Assembly: GCF_014635345.1 (NCBI RefSeq)
Contig: NZ_BMCU01000002.1
Span: forward strand, 124,001 to 188,000
Origin: Rhodococcoides trifolii
GTDB lineage: Bacteria > Actinomycetota > Actinomycetes > Mycobacteriales > Mycobacteriaceae
DNA: 64,000 nucleotides
Reading direction: 5' to 3'
Each line of letters opens with the position of its first letter. The first letter of the stretch is position 1. This document shows, in pieces, positions 27,187 through 35,306 of this stretch. The notes beneath the pieces are model-generated. The model did not search any database, was not told the DNA's origin, and saw only the letters and a program-made list of their open reading frames with translations. Made by a program: the position numbers and the translations under genes.

Positions 27187-28082
27187 CGACGGTGCTCGAC
27201 ACGGTGACGATTGCTCCCGGTGTGCGCCGGGTGGTCCTGGCTTCTGTCGACGGTTCAGCTCTCGAACCCTTCGTGCCGGGGAGCCACGTTCTCGTGCGAT
27301 GCGCGATCGACCGGTACAACGCCTACTCGTTGACCGGGGAGTGCCGGTCGCCGACGTCCTACTCGATTTCGGTCCGCGCCCAGGGGGTCGGGTCCTCGTG
27401 GCTGCACGAACGTCGGGTGGGGGACACGGTCGACATATCGACGCCGCGCAGCACGTTCGCTCCGGTCCTGTCCGCGAGGCGGCACCTCCTCGTCGCCGGC
27501 GGCATCGGGGTCACGCCCATTCTGTCGCACGCCGGCGAGCACGGTAGTGCGTCCGAAGTTCTGTACGTACACAAACCGGGGGTCGACGCACATGTGCGCG
27601 ACCTCCGCGCCGTGTGCGACGACGTCACCGTAGTGACCGATCGCGAGCACTTCGTGTCGGCGCTTCGAGAATCGTTGCGTCGCCAACCGCTCGGGACTCA
27701 CCTCTACGTGTGCGGTCCCGGAGGTCTGATCGACCTCGTGCATGTCGAAGCCGCCGGTGCGGGCTGGCCCCGATCTCGTTGCCATCACGAGCGTTTCGCG
27801 TCCACGTCGGCGCCGACGCGACCGTTCGAACTGCATCTGTCGCGGGGACTGACGGTTCACGTACCTTCCCATCGGACGGCGCTCGACGCTCTCGCCGAGG
27901 CCGGGATCATCGTGCCGAACCTGTGTCGGCACGGCGTGTGCGGTCGGTGCCGCACCACCGTGCTGAGCGGACCCATCGAACACCGAGACCTCTATCTCAC
28001 CGAAGACGAACGGGCCGAAGGGGATTCGATGATGGTGTGTGTGTCTCGCGCCGCCGGAGACGGCGTGGAGCTCGAGCTGTGA
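27180..28082 (+). CDS. PDR/VanB-type ferredoxin-flavin oxidoreductase (DmmB-like)
   Basis: This 300-residue electron-transfer protein has an FMN/FAD domain (RYNAYSLTG matching the RxYS motif), an NAD(P) domain (LLVAGGIGVTPILSH, YVCGPGGLID) and a C-terminal plant-type 2Fe-2S ferredoxin with Cys249, Cys254, Cys257 and Cys287. It passes electrons from NAD(P)H to an oxygenase, here most likely the DUF3445 haem protein that starts in its stop codon. The start is GTG 27180, overlapping the DmmA-like stop; TTG one codon downstream is possible. Confidence 0.88.
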   Translation: MLTTVLDTVTIAPGVRRVVLASVDGSALEPFVPGSHVLVRCAIDRYNAYSLTGECRSPTSYSISVRAQGVGSSWLHERRVGDTVDISTPRSTFAPVLSARRHLLVAGGIGVTPILSHAGEHGSASEVLYVHKPGVDAHVRDLRAVCDDVTVVTDREHFVSALRESLRRQPLGTHLYVCGPGGLIDLVHVEAAGAGWPRSRCHHERFASTSAPTRPFELHLSRGLTVHVPSHRTALDALAEAGIIVPNLCRHGVCGRCRTTVLSGPIEHRDLYLTEDERAEGDSMMVCVSRAAGDGVELEL

Positions 28083-29038
28083 CGGCATCGTTCCCCTACC
28101 CGTTCGAATCCGACACCTATCGGTCGAGTGTGAACGTCGAGCCCGCTCGGACGAGGCACGAGACGGCAGCGGGCCGATGGGGTGACGACATCGTCGACGT
28201 CGGTGCAGATTACGCGGCCGTCGTGGCCGAGCGCGCCGACATCCTGCGACGCGACCCGAGGCGACACGCGGCCTTGCCGCACATGCGAGACGCGACGTGG
28301 GACGCGCTTCGGGTGGTGGTGACCGAATTGGCGCGGAGCCGCCCCGACGTGGTGACTGTGCACATCGACGGTTCCACCTGGACCCTGCGCAACGACCTCC
28401 TGGACACCACCCACACCTGGATCGACCGTGACGATGCGTCGCTTCCCGACAACCCGTTGGTGTTCGCTGCCAAACAGATTCAGGAAGACGTGGTTCTCCT
28501 CGACCGCCGCGACGGCCGACTGTTCGCCGATGCCGGAGTAGTCACGTTCGCCGCCGACTGGTCGATGAACTTCGATCTGGGTATGCCGTTTCTCGACATC
28601 CACCGACCGGTTCCGAGGTTGCTTCCGGACGGGATCGCGGCGCGGGCCCAATCCCTCCTCCTGTCGCTCGACGTGGGCCAGTGGATGCGGCGGACCAACT
28701 GGTCGACGGGAGTCGATCACCGACTGGACATGTCCGCCGAGGCCCGTGGGGAGTGGAAACCCCTCCGAGAGGAGTTGTGGGAGGCGTCGGCCGAGGACGT
28801 CGGCCGGCGCCTGTGCCTACGCGTCGAGGTGCAACACCTGACGAGGATCGCTCCGTCGGGCGCCGTCCTGTTTCTCATTCGCACGCACATGATCACGCTG
28901 AACGAGCTCGCATCCGTGCCCGGGTGGGCGGAGCGCTTCGTGAACGTCGTCCGTGAGTTGCCCGACGACATCGCGGACTACAAGGGGTTGAGTGCGCTCC
29001 GTCCGGCTATCGAGCGATGGTGGTCATTCGCGTCCTGA
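28079..29038 (+). CDS. DUF3445 haem-dependent oxidative N-demethylase family protein (DmmC-like)
   Basis: This 319-residue protein has hallmarks of the haem-dependent oxidative N-demethylase alpha family: FPYPFESDTYR at the N-terminus, AADWSMNFDLGMPFLDIH in the centre, and LRVEVQHLTRIAPSGAVLFLIRTHMITL near residue 250. Relatives oxidise methylamines such as dimethylamine with O2 and electrons from a DmmB-type reductase. It is translationally coupled to the reductase and appears to sit in an iron-controlled operon. The substrate could be a secondary amine or an N-methyl group on a siderophore-like molecule; this is inference. The last 15 bases overlap the aldo-keto reductase gene on the opposite strand. 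Confidence 0.82.
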   Translation: MTASFPYPFESDTYRSSVNVEPARTRHETAAGRWGDDIVDVGADYAAVVAERADILRRDPRRHAALPHMRDATWDALRVVVTELARSRPDVVTVHIDGSTWTLRNDLLDTTHTWIDRDDASLPDNPLVFAAKQIQEDVVLLDRRDGRLFADAGVVTFAADWSMNFDLGMPFLDIHRPVPRLLPDGIAARAQSLLLSLDVGQWMRRTNWSTGVDHRLDMSAEARGEWKPLREELWEASAEDVGRRLCLRVEVQHLTRIAPSGAVLFLIRTHMITLNELASVPGWAERFVNVVRELPDDIADYKGLSALRPAIERWWSFAS

Positions 29039-30022
29039 ACTGACCCAGTTCGGATCCGCGGACCGCGCGCCCGAGACCAGTGCATCGATGCCGTCGAGCT
29101 CGGTGACCTGTGCATCGGTCAACACGAGCGTCGTGGCAGCAGCGTTCTCGTCGATTCGGGTAGCGGTGCGTGTTCCGGGGATCGGGACCACGGGGAGGCC
29201 CAGATCGGTTCCCTTGCGGTACAGCCAGGCGAGCGCAACCTGCGCCGGCGTGGCGCCGGTCTGTGCGGCCACGGCCCGCACCACGTCGAGGGCTTTCGAG
29301 TTCGCTTCCAGGACGCCGTCCGCGAACCGTGGGAAGTGGCGGCGCATGTCGGCGTCACCGAGGGTGGAGGAGTCGACGGTTCCGGTCAGAAAGCCCCGCC
29401 CCAGAGGGGAATACGGGACGAATCCGACTCCCAGGCGGGCCGCAGCCGGCACCACCCGGGTTTCCACGTCGCGGCTCCACACGCTCCATTCGGACTGGAT
29501 GGCGGCGATCGGGTGTATTGCAACGGCCCGTTCGAGTTCCGCGGCGGTGACCTCGGACAGACCGAGATGGCGCACCTTGCCTTCGGTGACGAGTTCGGCC
29601 ATCGCGCCCACCGTCTCCTCGATCGGAACGTTCGGATCCAGACGGTGCATGTAATACAGATCCACGGTGTCGATACCGAGTCGTCCGAGGCTCTCGTCGA
29701 TGCAGTGCCGGGCGTAGTCGCGGCCGCCGCGGGTGGTTCGCTCTCCCGTCGACGGATTACCGGTGATGCCGAACTTCGTGGCGACGGTGACCTCGTCTCG
29801 GCGGTCCTTCAGCAGGAGTGCGAACAACTTCTCGTTGTCGCCCCCGCCGTACACGTTGGCGGTGTCGAGAAAGGTGACGCCGACGTCCACTGCGTGGTGA
29901 AGGGTCTCGAGTGATGTGTCCGGATCGACGTCGCCGTAGACGGGGGTGAGGGCCATTCCGCCGAATCCCTGTGCGCTGACGGTCAATCCGTCACCGAGTG
30001 TTACCGATGCAAGCTTGGTCAT
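29024..30022 (-). CDS. Aldo/keto reductase
   Basis: This 332-residue (alpha/beta)8 NADPH-dependent oxidoreductase of the AKR11/13-like group has the catalytic tetrad residues in GVTFLDTANVYGGGDNEKL (Asp, Tyr) with Lys in VTVATKFGI and His in YYMHRLDP. The cofactor-binding region is VPIPGTRTATRIDENAAA. It reduces aldehydes or ketones of unknown identity. It is monocistronic, convergent with the DUF3445 gene and divergent from the S9 peptidase gene. Confidence 0.9.
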   Translation of the reverse strand: MTKLASVTLGDGLTVSAQGFGGMALTPVYGDVDPDTSLETLHHAVDVGVTFLDTANVYGGGDNEKLFALLLKDRRDEVTVATKFGITGNPSTGERTTRGGRDYARHCIDESLGRLGIDTVDLYYMHRLDPNVPIEETVGAMAELVTEGKVRHLGLSEVTAAELERAVAIHPIAAIQSEWSVWSRDVETRVVPAAARLGVGFVPYSPLGRGFLTGTVDSSTLGDADMRRHFPRFADGVLEANSKALDVVRAVAAQTGATPAQVALAWLYRKGTDLGLPVVPIPGTRTATRIDENAAATTLVLTDAQVTELDGIDALVSGARSADPNWVSSGRE

Positions 30023-30080
30023 GACGTCTCCGACCTCGTTGTGATGGGTTCGACGCCAGCGTACGACTAAGTTCGTGGGC

Positions 30081-32060
30081 GTGACCGACTCCTTTCACGA
30101 CCTCGATGCGTACATCGCGCTCCCGCGACTCGGCGGCCTGTCGCTCGCACCCGACGGCACCCGACTGGTCACCTCGATGTCGACACCGAACGAGAAATCG
30201 ACCAAGTACGTCTCCGCGCTGTGGGAACTGGACTCCACCGGCCGGACGCCGGCGCGTCGGCTCACCCGTAGCGAGCAGGGAGAGTCGGGCGGGGTGTTCA
30301 CCGCGTCGGGTGATCTGTTGTTCCTGCGTGCGACGTCGACCGAGGACGACGCATCAATGGCTCTGTGGCTTCTCCCCGCGGGCGGTGGTGACGCACGGCA
30401 ACTCGCGTCCCGCGGCGGGAGTGTGGGCGGAGTCGTTGCTGCCCGGACATCGCCGACGTTCGTGGTGTCCTCGGACGTGCTGGGCGGCTCGGAGGATGTC
30501 GATGCCCGCATACGAGCGCAGCGCAAGGACACGAAGGTGTCGGCGATCCTGCACAGTGGGTACCCGGTTCGATACTGGGATCACGATCTCGGTCCGGCGA
30601 CGCCGCACCTCTTCACGGGGGCGTCCGACGGGGATGATGCGGACCTCGACGACGTGACCACATTGGCCGGTGGCGCCCTGCGCGAAGCGGAATACGACCT
30701 GGCGCACGATGGTTCGTTCGTCGTCAGCACCTGGTCGGTGGGCGGTCCGTTGGCGTCGCTGCGCTCGACGCTGGTCCGGGTCGACATCGGCACCGGTGCT
30801 CGAACAGTGCTCGTGGACGACCCCGATGCCGACGTCTTCGCACCGGCGATTTCTCCGGACAGCCGGCGTGTGGCCTACCTCCGTGAGTCGGTCTCGTCAC
30901 CCGACGTGGCGCCCCGCACCACCCTGCACGTTCTCGACGTCGCCACGGGCGTGTCGGTGCGGTGGGCGAGCGAGCTGGATCGGTGGCCTACTTCGGTTGT
31001 CTGGCTTCAGGATTCGAGTGCGGTGGCGGTGACCGTCGACGACAACGGTCGCGGCCGGATTCTGCTTGTCGACGACACGTCGACGTCGCCGGTCACGTCC
31101 GACGATTTCGTCTACACGAACGTGATCGCCGGCGCGAACGGAGTGCTGTACGCGATGCGCGCGTCGTACGCCGCTCCGCCACATCCTGTTCGGATCGACA
31201 CGGCCTCCACAGAAGTGGCTGCTTTGCAGGCTCCGTGCGAGCTTCCAGAAATTCCGGGTGTACTCGTCGAGGTGTCCACACAGGCCGAGGACGGGACGAC
31301 GGTGCGTGCCTGGCTGGCCAGGCCTGCCGAGGGCCCGTCACCGCTGCTGCTGTGGGTTCACGGCGGGCCACTCAGCTCGTGGAACAGCTGGTCGTGGCGC
31401 TGGAACCCATGGCTGATGGTGGCGGCGGGATACGCAGTGCTGCTTCCCGATCCGGCGCTCTCCACCGGATACGGTCAGGACTTCGTCCAGCGAGGATGGG
31501 GACGGTGGGGCAAGGAGCCGTACACCGATCTCATGGCTATCACCGATGCGGCGGAACTGCTGCCCGAAGTCGACGCCACCCGTACGGCCGCGATGGGTGG
31601 ATCGTTCGGCGGCTACATGGCCAATTGGATTGCCGGGCACACCGATCGATTCTCGGCCATCGTGACGCACGCGAGTCTGTGGGCGCTGGACCAGTTCGGA
31701 CCGACCACCGATTCCGCCTGGTACTGGGCACGCGAGATGACGCCCGAGATGGCCTTCGACAATTCGCCGCACCTGTTCGTCTCGAACATCGTCACTCCCA
31801 TGCTGGTGATTCACGGAGATCGCGACTATCGCGTCCCGATCGGTGAGGGAGTCCGACTCTGGTACGAGCTGCTCTCCGAATCCGGTTTGCCCGCCGACGA
31901 TTTCGGCAAGACGGACCATCGGTTCCTGTTGTTCCCCAACGAGAACCACTGGGTCCTGACGCCCCAGCACGCGAAGGTCTGGTACCAGGTCGTCCTCGCC
32001 TTCCTCTCCGAGCACGTGCTGGGTGAGGACGCGGTGATGCCGGAGGTGTTGGGGGGCTGA
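30081..32060 (+). CDS. S9-family serine peptidase (prolyl oligopeptidase/acylaminoacyl peptidase type)
   Basis: This cytoplasmic peptidase of about 659 residues has an N-terminal beta-propeller (LSLAPDGTRLVTSMS, SPDSRRVAYLRES) and a C-terminal alpha/beta hydrolase with Ser508 in GGSFGGYMANW, Asp in HGDRDYRVP and His in NENHWVL. It cleaves short peptides or removes acylated N-terminal residues. The start is uncertain: GTG at 30081 or 30075, both without ribosome-binding site, so the message may be leaderless. No operon partners. Confidence 0.88.
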   Translation: MTDSFHDLDAYIALPRLGGLSLAPDGTRLVTSMSTPNEKSTKYVSALWELDSTGRTPARRLTRSEQGESGGVFTASGDLLFLRATSTEDDASMALWLLPAGGGDARQLASRGGSVGGVVAARTSPTFVVSSDVLGGSEDVDARIRAQRKDTKVSAILHSGYPVRYWDHDLGPATPHLFTGASDGDDADLDDVTTLAGGALREAEYDLAHDGSFVVSTWSVGGPLASLRSTLVRVDIGTGARTVLVDDPDADVFAPAISPDSRRVAYLRESVSSPDVAPRTTLHVLDVATGVSVRWASELDRWPTSVVWLQDSSAVAVTVDDNGRGRILLVDDTSTSPVTSDDFVYTNVIAGANGVLYAMRASYAAPPHPVRIDTASTEVAALQAPCELPEIPGVLVEVSTQAEDGTTVRAWLARPAEGPSPLLLWVHGGPLSSWNSWSWRWNPWLMVAAGYAVLLPDPALSTGYGQDFVQRGWGRWGKEPYTDLMAITDAAELLPEVDATRTAAMGGSFGGYMANWIAGHTDRFSAIVTHASLWALDQFGPTTDSAWYWAREMTPEMAFDNSPHLFVSNIVTPMLVIHGDRDYRVPIGEGVRLWYELLSESGLPADDFGKTDHRFLLFPNENHWVLTPQHAKVWYQVVLAFLSEHVLGEDAVMPEVLGG

Positions 32061-32097
32061 GCGGGTGATGGGTTGGTGATCACCGCCGCAGGACTGT

Positions 32098-32144
32098 CGT
32101 CAACTCAGGGTTGACGGTAATCGAACGTCAACTTATCGTTGACG
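32098..32144. promoter_or_regulatory. Twin perfect operators CGTCAAC-N5-GTTGACG before the HTH-ClpN gene
   Basis: Two identical 7-5-7 inverted repeats occupy 32098-32116 and 32126-32144, with centres 28 bp apart. The second ends one base before the ATG. The arrangement strongly suggests cooperative binding and repression, perhaps by the encoded HTH protein itself. Confidence 0.7.
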
Positions 32145-32145
32145 C

Positions 32146-32898
32146 ATGACCCCAGTGCAACCCACACCGCCCATCCGCCTCGACGATCTGATCGACGCCA
32201 TCAAAAAGGTTCATCCCGATGCACTCGATCAACTCTCGAATGCTGTGCTCGCCGCCGACCACCTGGGCGACATCGCAGATCACCTCATTGGGCACTTCGT
32301 GGACCAGGCCCGACGAACCGGCGCTTCGTGGACCGACATCGGCCGGAGTATGGGTGTGTCGAAACAGGCCGCTCAGAAACGTTTCGTAGCAAAGGATCCG
32401 GGCGAGCCCAACGACCTCGACTCCAGTCAAGGCTTCAATCGCTTCACCGAGCGAGCGCGCAATGTGGTGGTGGCGTCGCAGAACGAGGCACACAGCGCAC
32501 GGAACGCGGACATCGCTCCCGCCCACTTGATCCTCGGTCTGGTGGCCGAGCCGGAATGTCTGGCCGGTGCCGCGCTCACGGATCAAGGTATTTCCATACG
32601 CGACTTGGGTGCGCGGGCTCGTGCGGAGCTCGGTCCCCAATCGGATTCGATGCCCGCACTGATTCCGTTCGACGCCGCATCCAAGAAGGTACTCGAGCTC
32701 ACCTTCAGAGAAGCGCTTCGTCTGGGGCACAACTACGTCGGAACCGAGCACATCCTGTTGGCGCTCGCAGAGGTAGAGGACGGCGACGGCATTCTGGCAG
32801 GCCTCGGTTTCGACAAGGCGCAGGCCGAACGGTTCATTGCGGACACCGTCGACGTCCTTATGGCCGCGAACAACGAGGCTCAGCGAAACGGGACATGA
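32146..32898 (+). CDS. HTH protein with C-terminal Clp N-domain (Clp R repeats)
   Basis: This 250-residue protein combines an N-terminal helix-turn-helix (ASWTDIGRSMGVSKQAAQKRF, about residues 60-85) with a ClpA/ClpC N-terminal repeat domain (about 95-240: FTERARNVVVASQNEAHSARNADIAPAHLILGL and LGHNYVGTEHILLALAE). There is no AAA+ module, so it is not an unfoldase. The Clp N-domain normally binds substrates or adaptors, so the protein may link DNA binding to proteolysis or sense unfolded protein. Its start codon abuts twin palindromes. Freestanding Clp-N proteins are widespread in actinobacteria but poorly studied. Confidence 0.8.
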   Translation: MTPVQPTPPIRLDDLIDAIKKVHPDALDQLSNAVLAADHLGDIADHLIGHFVDQARRTGASWTDIGRSMGVSKQAAQKRFVAKDPGEPNDLDSSQGFNRFTERARNVVVASQNEAHSARNADIAPAHLILGLVAEPECLAGAALTDQGISIRDLGARARAELGPQSDSMPALIPFDAASKKVLELTFREALRLGHNYVGTEHILLALAEVEDGDGILAGLGFDKAQAERFIADTVDVLMAANNEAQRNGT

Positions 32899-32960
32899 GG
32901 GCGGAAATGGGGGTCGAATCCCGCCCGGTTGTCTCGAATCATCGTGCGGTCGAGCCCTGA

Positions 32961-33668
32961 TCAGCCCCTCAACCGCCGATCCAACGCACCGACGATGTCC
33001 TTCCAGATCTGCGTTCCCGGATCCACGACGGCGAAATGGTCGCCCTCACCTTCGATGTAATCGACCGAATCACCCGCTCGAGCAGCGGCTGCGGCGTAGT
33101 CGCGGCTCATCGGAAGGAGGTCGTCTTCAGTTGCGCACGCGACGATCAGGTCGACCCCCATCGGCAATCTCTGCCGCGGTGAGGACTGGTGGTAGACGTC
33201 GGGAATATCGGTGTAGCGCCCGCCGAGGGCGTTCGAGACGGACCCGTCGTCGACGGCGCGACTGTCTGCCTCGATCAGATCGAGAACGCCGGCAAGCGTG
33301 ACGGCGACGGCGATGTCACCGGGGTTGTCCGCCACAGCCCGCATGGCCAACTGACCGCCGGCGGAGTGGCCGATCACGGCAATACGGTCGAGGTCCACGT
33401 TCGGCAGCGAAGACACGTGCGAAATCGCAGCGGCAACGTCCGAAGTTGTTGCGGCCCAATCGTGCTGGTCGGGGCAGCGGTACTCGACATTCCAGGTCGC
33501 GAAACCGCGCGCGGTGAGGTCCTCAGCCGTGTCGTTCAGCATGTCCGATCGATACTGGCTGCGCCAGGACCCACCGTGAATCAACACCGCGACTGGGTGT
33601 GGCCCTTCTCCCGGCGGTGTGCGCAGGTCGCCGTACTGGTCGGGGTGGTCGCCATAGGACTCGGACAT
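32961..33668 (-). CDS. Alpha/beta hydrolase, BD-FAE/kynurenine-formamidase-like esterase
   Basis: This 235-residue hydrolase has the oxyanion motif HGGSWRSQY, the nucleophile elbow GHSAGGQLAMRA and a late GEGDHFAVVDP for the His. Asp is likely in CATEDDLLP. The size and HGGxW motif fit small carboxylesterases and kynurenine formamidase-like enzymes; the substrate is unknown. It lies convergent with the HTH-ClpN gene and upstream of no obvious partner. Confidence 0.82.
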   Translation of the reverse strand: MSESYGDHPDQYGDLRTPPGEGPHPVAVLIHGGSWRSQYRSDMLNDTAEDLTARGFATWNVEYRCPDQHDWAATTSDVAAAISHVSSLPNVDLDRIAVIGHSAGGQLAMRAVADNPGDIAVAVTLAGVLDLIEADSRAVDDGSVSNALGGRYTDIPDVYHQSSPRQRLPMGVDLIVACATEDDLLPMSRDYAAAAARAGDSVDYIEGEGDHFAVVDPGTQIWKDIVGALDRRLRG

Positions 33669-33712
33669 CGACCCACTGTAGGCGGCTCATCAGCGACCGT
33701 CGTCGACAGAGC

Positions 33713-34402
33713 TCAGCAGCAATCGCATTCGGTTGTCCGACTCGGTCCCGCAACTGCCGGCGTCGGAACGGCGCAGCACGCGTCCCCCTTCCATGCCGAG
33801 CGCCCCTCCTTCACCGCGACGACGGCGATGACGAGCGCGGCGACCGGATCGGCCCAGGACCACCCGAAGGCACTGTTCACCACGAGGCCTACCAGGAGCA
33901 CAGCGGAAAGGTAGGTGCAGAGCAACGTCTGTTTGGAATCGGCCACCGCGGTCAGCGAACCGAGTTCCCTTCCTGCTCGTCTCTGCGCCCAGGACAGCGC
34001 CGGCATGATCGCCAAACTTACCGCGGCCAAGATGATTCCGACGGTCGAGTGCCGAGGTTGGTCGGCGCCGAGCAACGACCGGACGGCATCGATCCCGACA
34101 TAGGCAGCGAGGGCGAAAAACGAGAACGCGATGACGCGCAGGGCTGTTCGCTCGCGCCGTTCCGGGTCGGGTGCGGCGAACTGCCACGCCACCGCGGCGG
34201 CCGAGGACACTTCGATGACCGAGTCCAGGCCGAAACCCACCAATGCGGTCGAGGACACTCGAGTTCCCTCGGTGAGGGCGATGACTGCTTCGATCACGTT
34301 GTAAGTGATCGTCGCCGCGACGAACAACCGGATACGACGTGACAACACGGCACGCCGAGCGACGGTGGGGGATGCTGCCGTCACGCCTGCATTCGACACC
34401 AT
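33713..34402 (-). CDS. Cation-efflux membrane protein with cysteine-rich tail
   Basis: This 229-residue protein has five to six membrane segments and CDF-like blocks (TITYNVIEAVIALTEG, ALVGFGLDSVIEVSSA, WADPVAALVIAVVAVKEGR). The C-terminus ends with DACCAVP and ECDCC, Cys pairs suited to soft-metal binding. It is encoded directly after the CmtR-like sensor, overlapping in TGATG, so its substrate is probably Cd, Pb or a similar ion. It is shorter than standard CDF proteins because the cytoplasmic domain is missing. Confidence 0.8.
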   Translation of the reverse strand: MVSNAGVTAASPTVARRAVLSRRIRLFVAATITYNVIEAVIALTEGTRVSSTALVGFGLDSVIEVSSAAAVAWQFAAPDPERRERTALRVIAFSFFALAAYVGIDAVRSLLGADQPRHSTVGIILAAVSLAIMPALSWAQRRAGRELGSLTAVADSKQTLLCTYLSAVLLVGLVVNSAFGWSWADPVAALVIAVVAVKEGRSAWKGDACCAVPTPAVAGPSRTTECDCC

Positions 34403-34731
34403 CAGCAGCAACCCTCGCTGCTGGAATCGGGGCAGTGCCGCGGGTCCACCGCCAACACCACGTCGAGCAGGTCGTCCAAAGCCCGCCCGATGTTGCCGTC
34501 GGCCAGTTCGTAGCGGACGCGCCTACCGTCGGGAACCGCTACGACCAACCCGCAACCCCGAAGGCATGCGAGATGGTTGGAGAGTTTCTGGCGACTGACG
34601 CCCAACGAATCAGCAAGTGTCGCCGGGTGTTCCGGGCCCGCTTTGAGCGCGAGCAGGATTCGCGTTCGAGTTTCGTCGGACAGCGCATGCCCGAAACGAG
34701 CCAGAACCGATACGTCGGTGAGAACGTCCAT
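34402..34731 (-). CDS. cmtR: ArsR/SmtB-family metal sensor, CmtR type
   Basis: This 109-residue winged-helix repressor closely resembles Mycobacterium tuberculosis CmtR, a Cd/Pb sensor. The recognition helix SRQKLSNHLACLRGCGLVV contains Cys56 and Cys60, equivalent to CmtR Cys57/Cys61, and C-terminal cysteines (HCPDSSSEGCC) could supply the third ligand. The start at 34731 gives the same N-terminal length as CmtR; an ATG five codons upstream is possible. Metal binding should release it from the promoter and induce the efflux gene coupled downstream. TACAGCT direct repeats lie upstream (complement of 34751-34773). Confidence 0.85.
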   Translation of the reverse strand: MDVLTDVSVLARFGHALSDETRTRILLALKAGPEHPATLADSLGVSRQKLSNHLACLRGCGLVVAVPDGRRVRYELADGNIGRALDDLLDVVLAVDPRHCPDSSSEGCC

Positions 34732-34810
34732 GCGCAGACAGTACATCGAAAGCTGTATTCAGCGAGAGCTGTAGCCACGGAGTCGTACCGAAGTCGGCAC
34801 GGGCGCGGCG

Positions 34811-35251
34811 TCACCGATGCGGCAGGTCCGTCATCCGTCTCAGCAAGGGCACTGCAGCCACCATCGTCCGAACCTCGTCGTCGGTCATGGTCTCGAGCAC
34901 CCGCCCGACGGCGGAATCCCATGCCGTGTCGATTGCGCGTCGGTCGAGTCGCGCCTGTTCGGTCGGACGCAGCAACCCGGATCGGCGGTCTCGAGGATCG
35001 ATTTCGCGTTCCAGAAGGCCGCGCTCGACGAGTCGTCGGACGGACGTACTGATGTTGCTCGGTTGGCGGGACAGGCGTCGGGCGATGTCCGACACCGTTG
35101 CACCCGGGCGGTCGAACACGGCGCGAAGTACGTCGAATTCCGACTGAGGCAGGGGAGTGAGGCCGACCTGCTGCTCGCCGAATCGGCGCAGTTCCCAGAT
35201 CAGCGTGTCGATCGTCACGGCGATCTCGTGGGTGATGTCGTCGGCGGTCAT
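34811..35251 (-). CDS. MarR-family transcriptional regulator
   Basis: This 146-residue regulator has the MarR winged helix (SEFDVLRAVFDRPGATVSDIARRLSRQPSNISTSVRRLVERGLLEREIDPRDRRSG) flanked by dimerisation helices. It is divergent from a Bcr-type multidrug efflux gene and is probably its ligand-releasable repressor. A 20-bp imperfect palindrome lies in the shared 55-bp promoter region. The start ATG at 35251 is used; an extended reading upstream would run antisense through the efflux gene and is rejected. Confidence 0.9.
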   Translation of the reverse strand: MTADDITHEIAVTIDTLIWELRRFGEQQVGLTPLPQSEFDVLRAVFDRPGATVSDIARRLSRQPSNISTSVRRLVERGLLEREIDPRDRRSGLLRPTEQARLDRRAIDTAWDSAVGRVLETMTDDEVRTMVAAVPLLRRMTDLPHR

Positions 35252-35274
35252 GTGTGGCACACTACCTATCGAAG

Positions 35275-35294
35275 TACATATATATCTATACGTA
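35275..35294. promoter_or_regulatory. Imperfect 20-bp AT-rich palindrome, candidate MarR operator
   Basis: TACATATATATCTATACGTA matches its reverse complement at 16 of 20 positions, an unusually AT-rich stretch in this genome. It lies between the MarR and efflux start codons, 12 bp before the latter. Confidence 0.5.
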
Positions 35295-35306
35295 ATGGAG
35301 ATGCCC

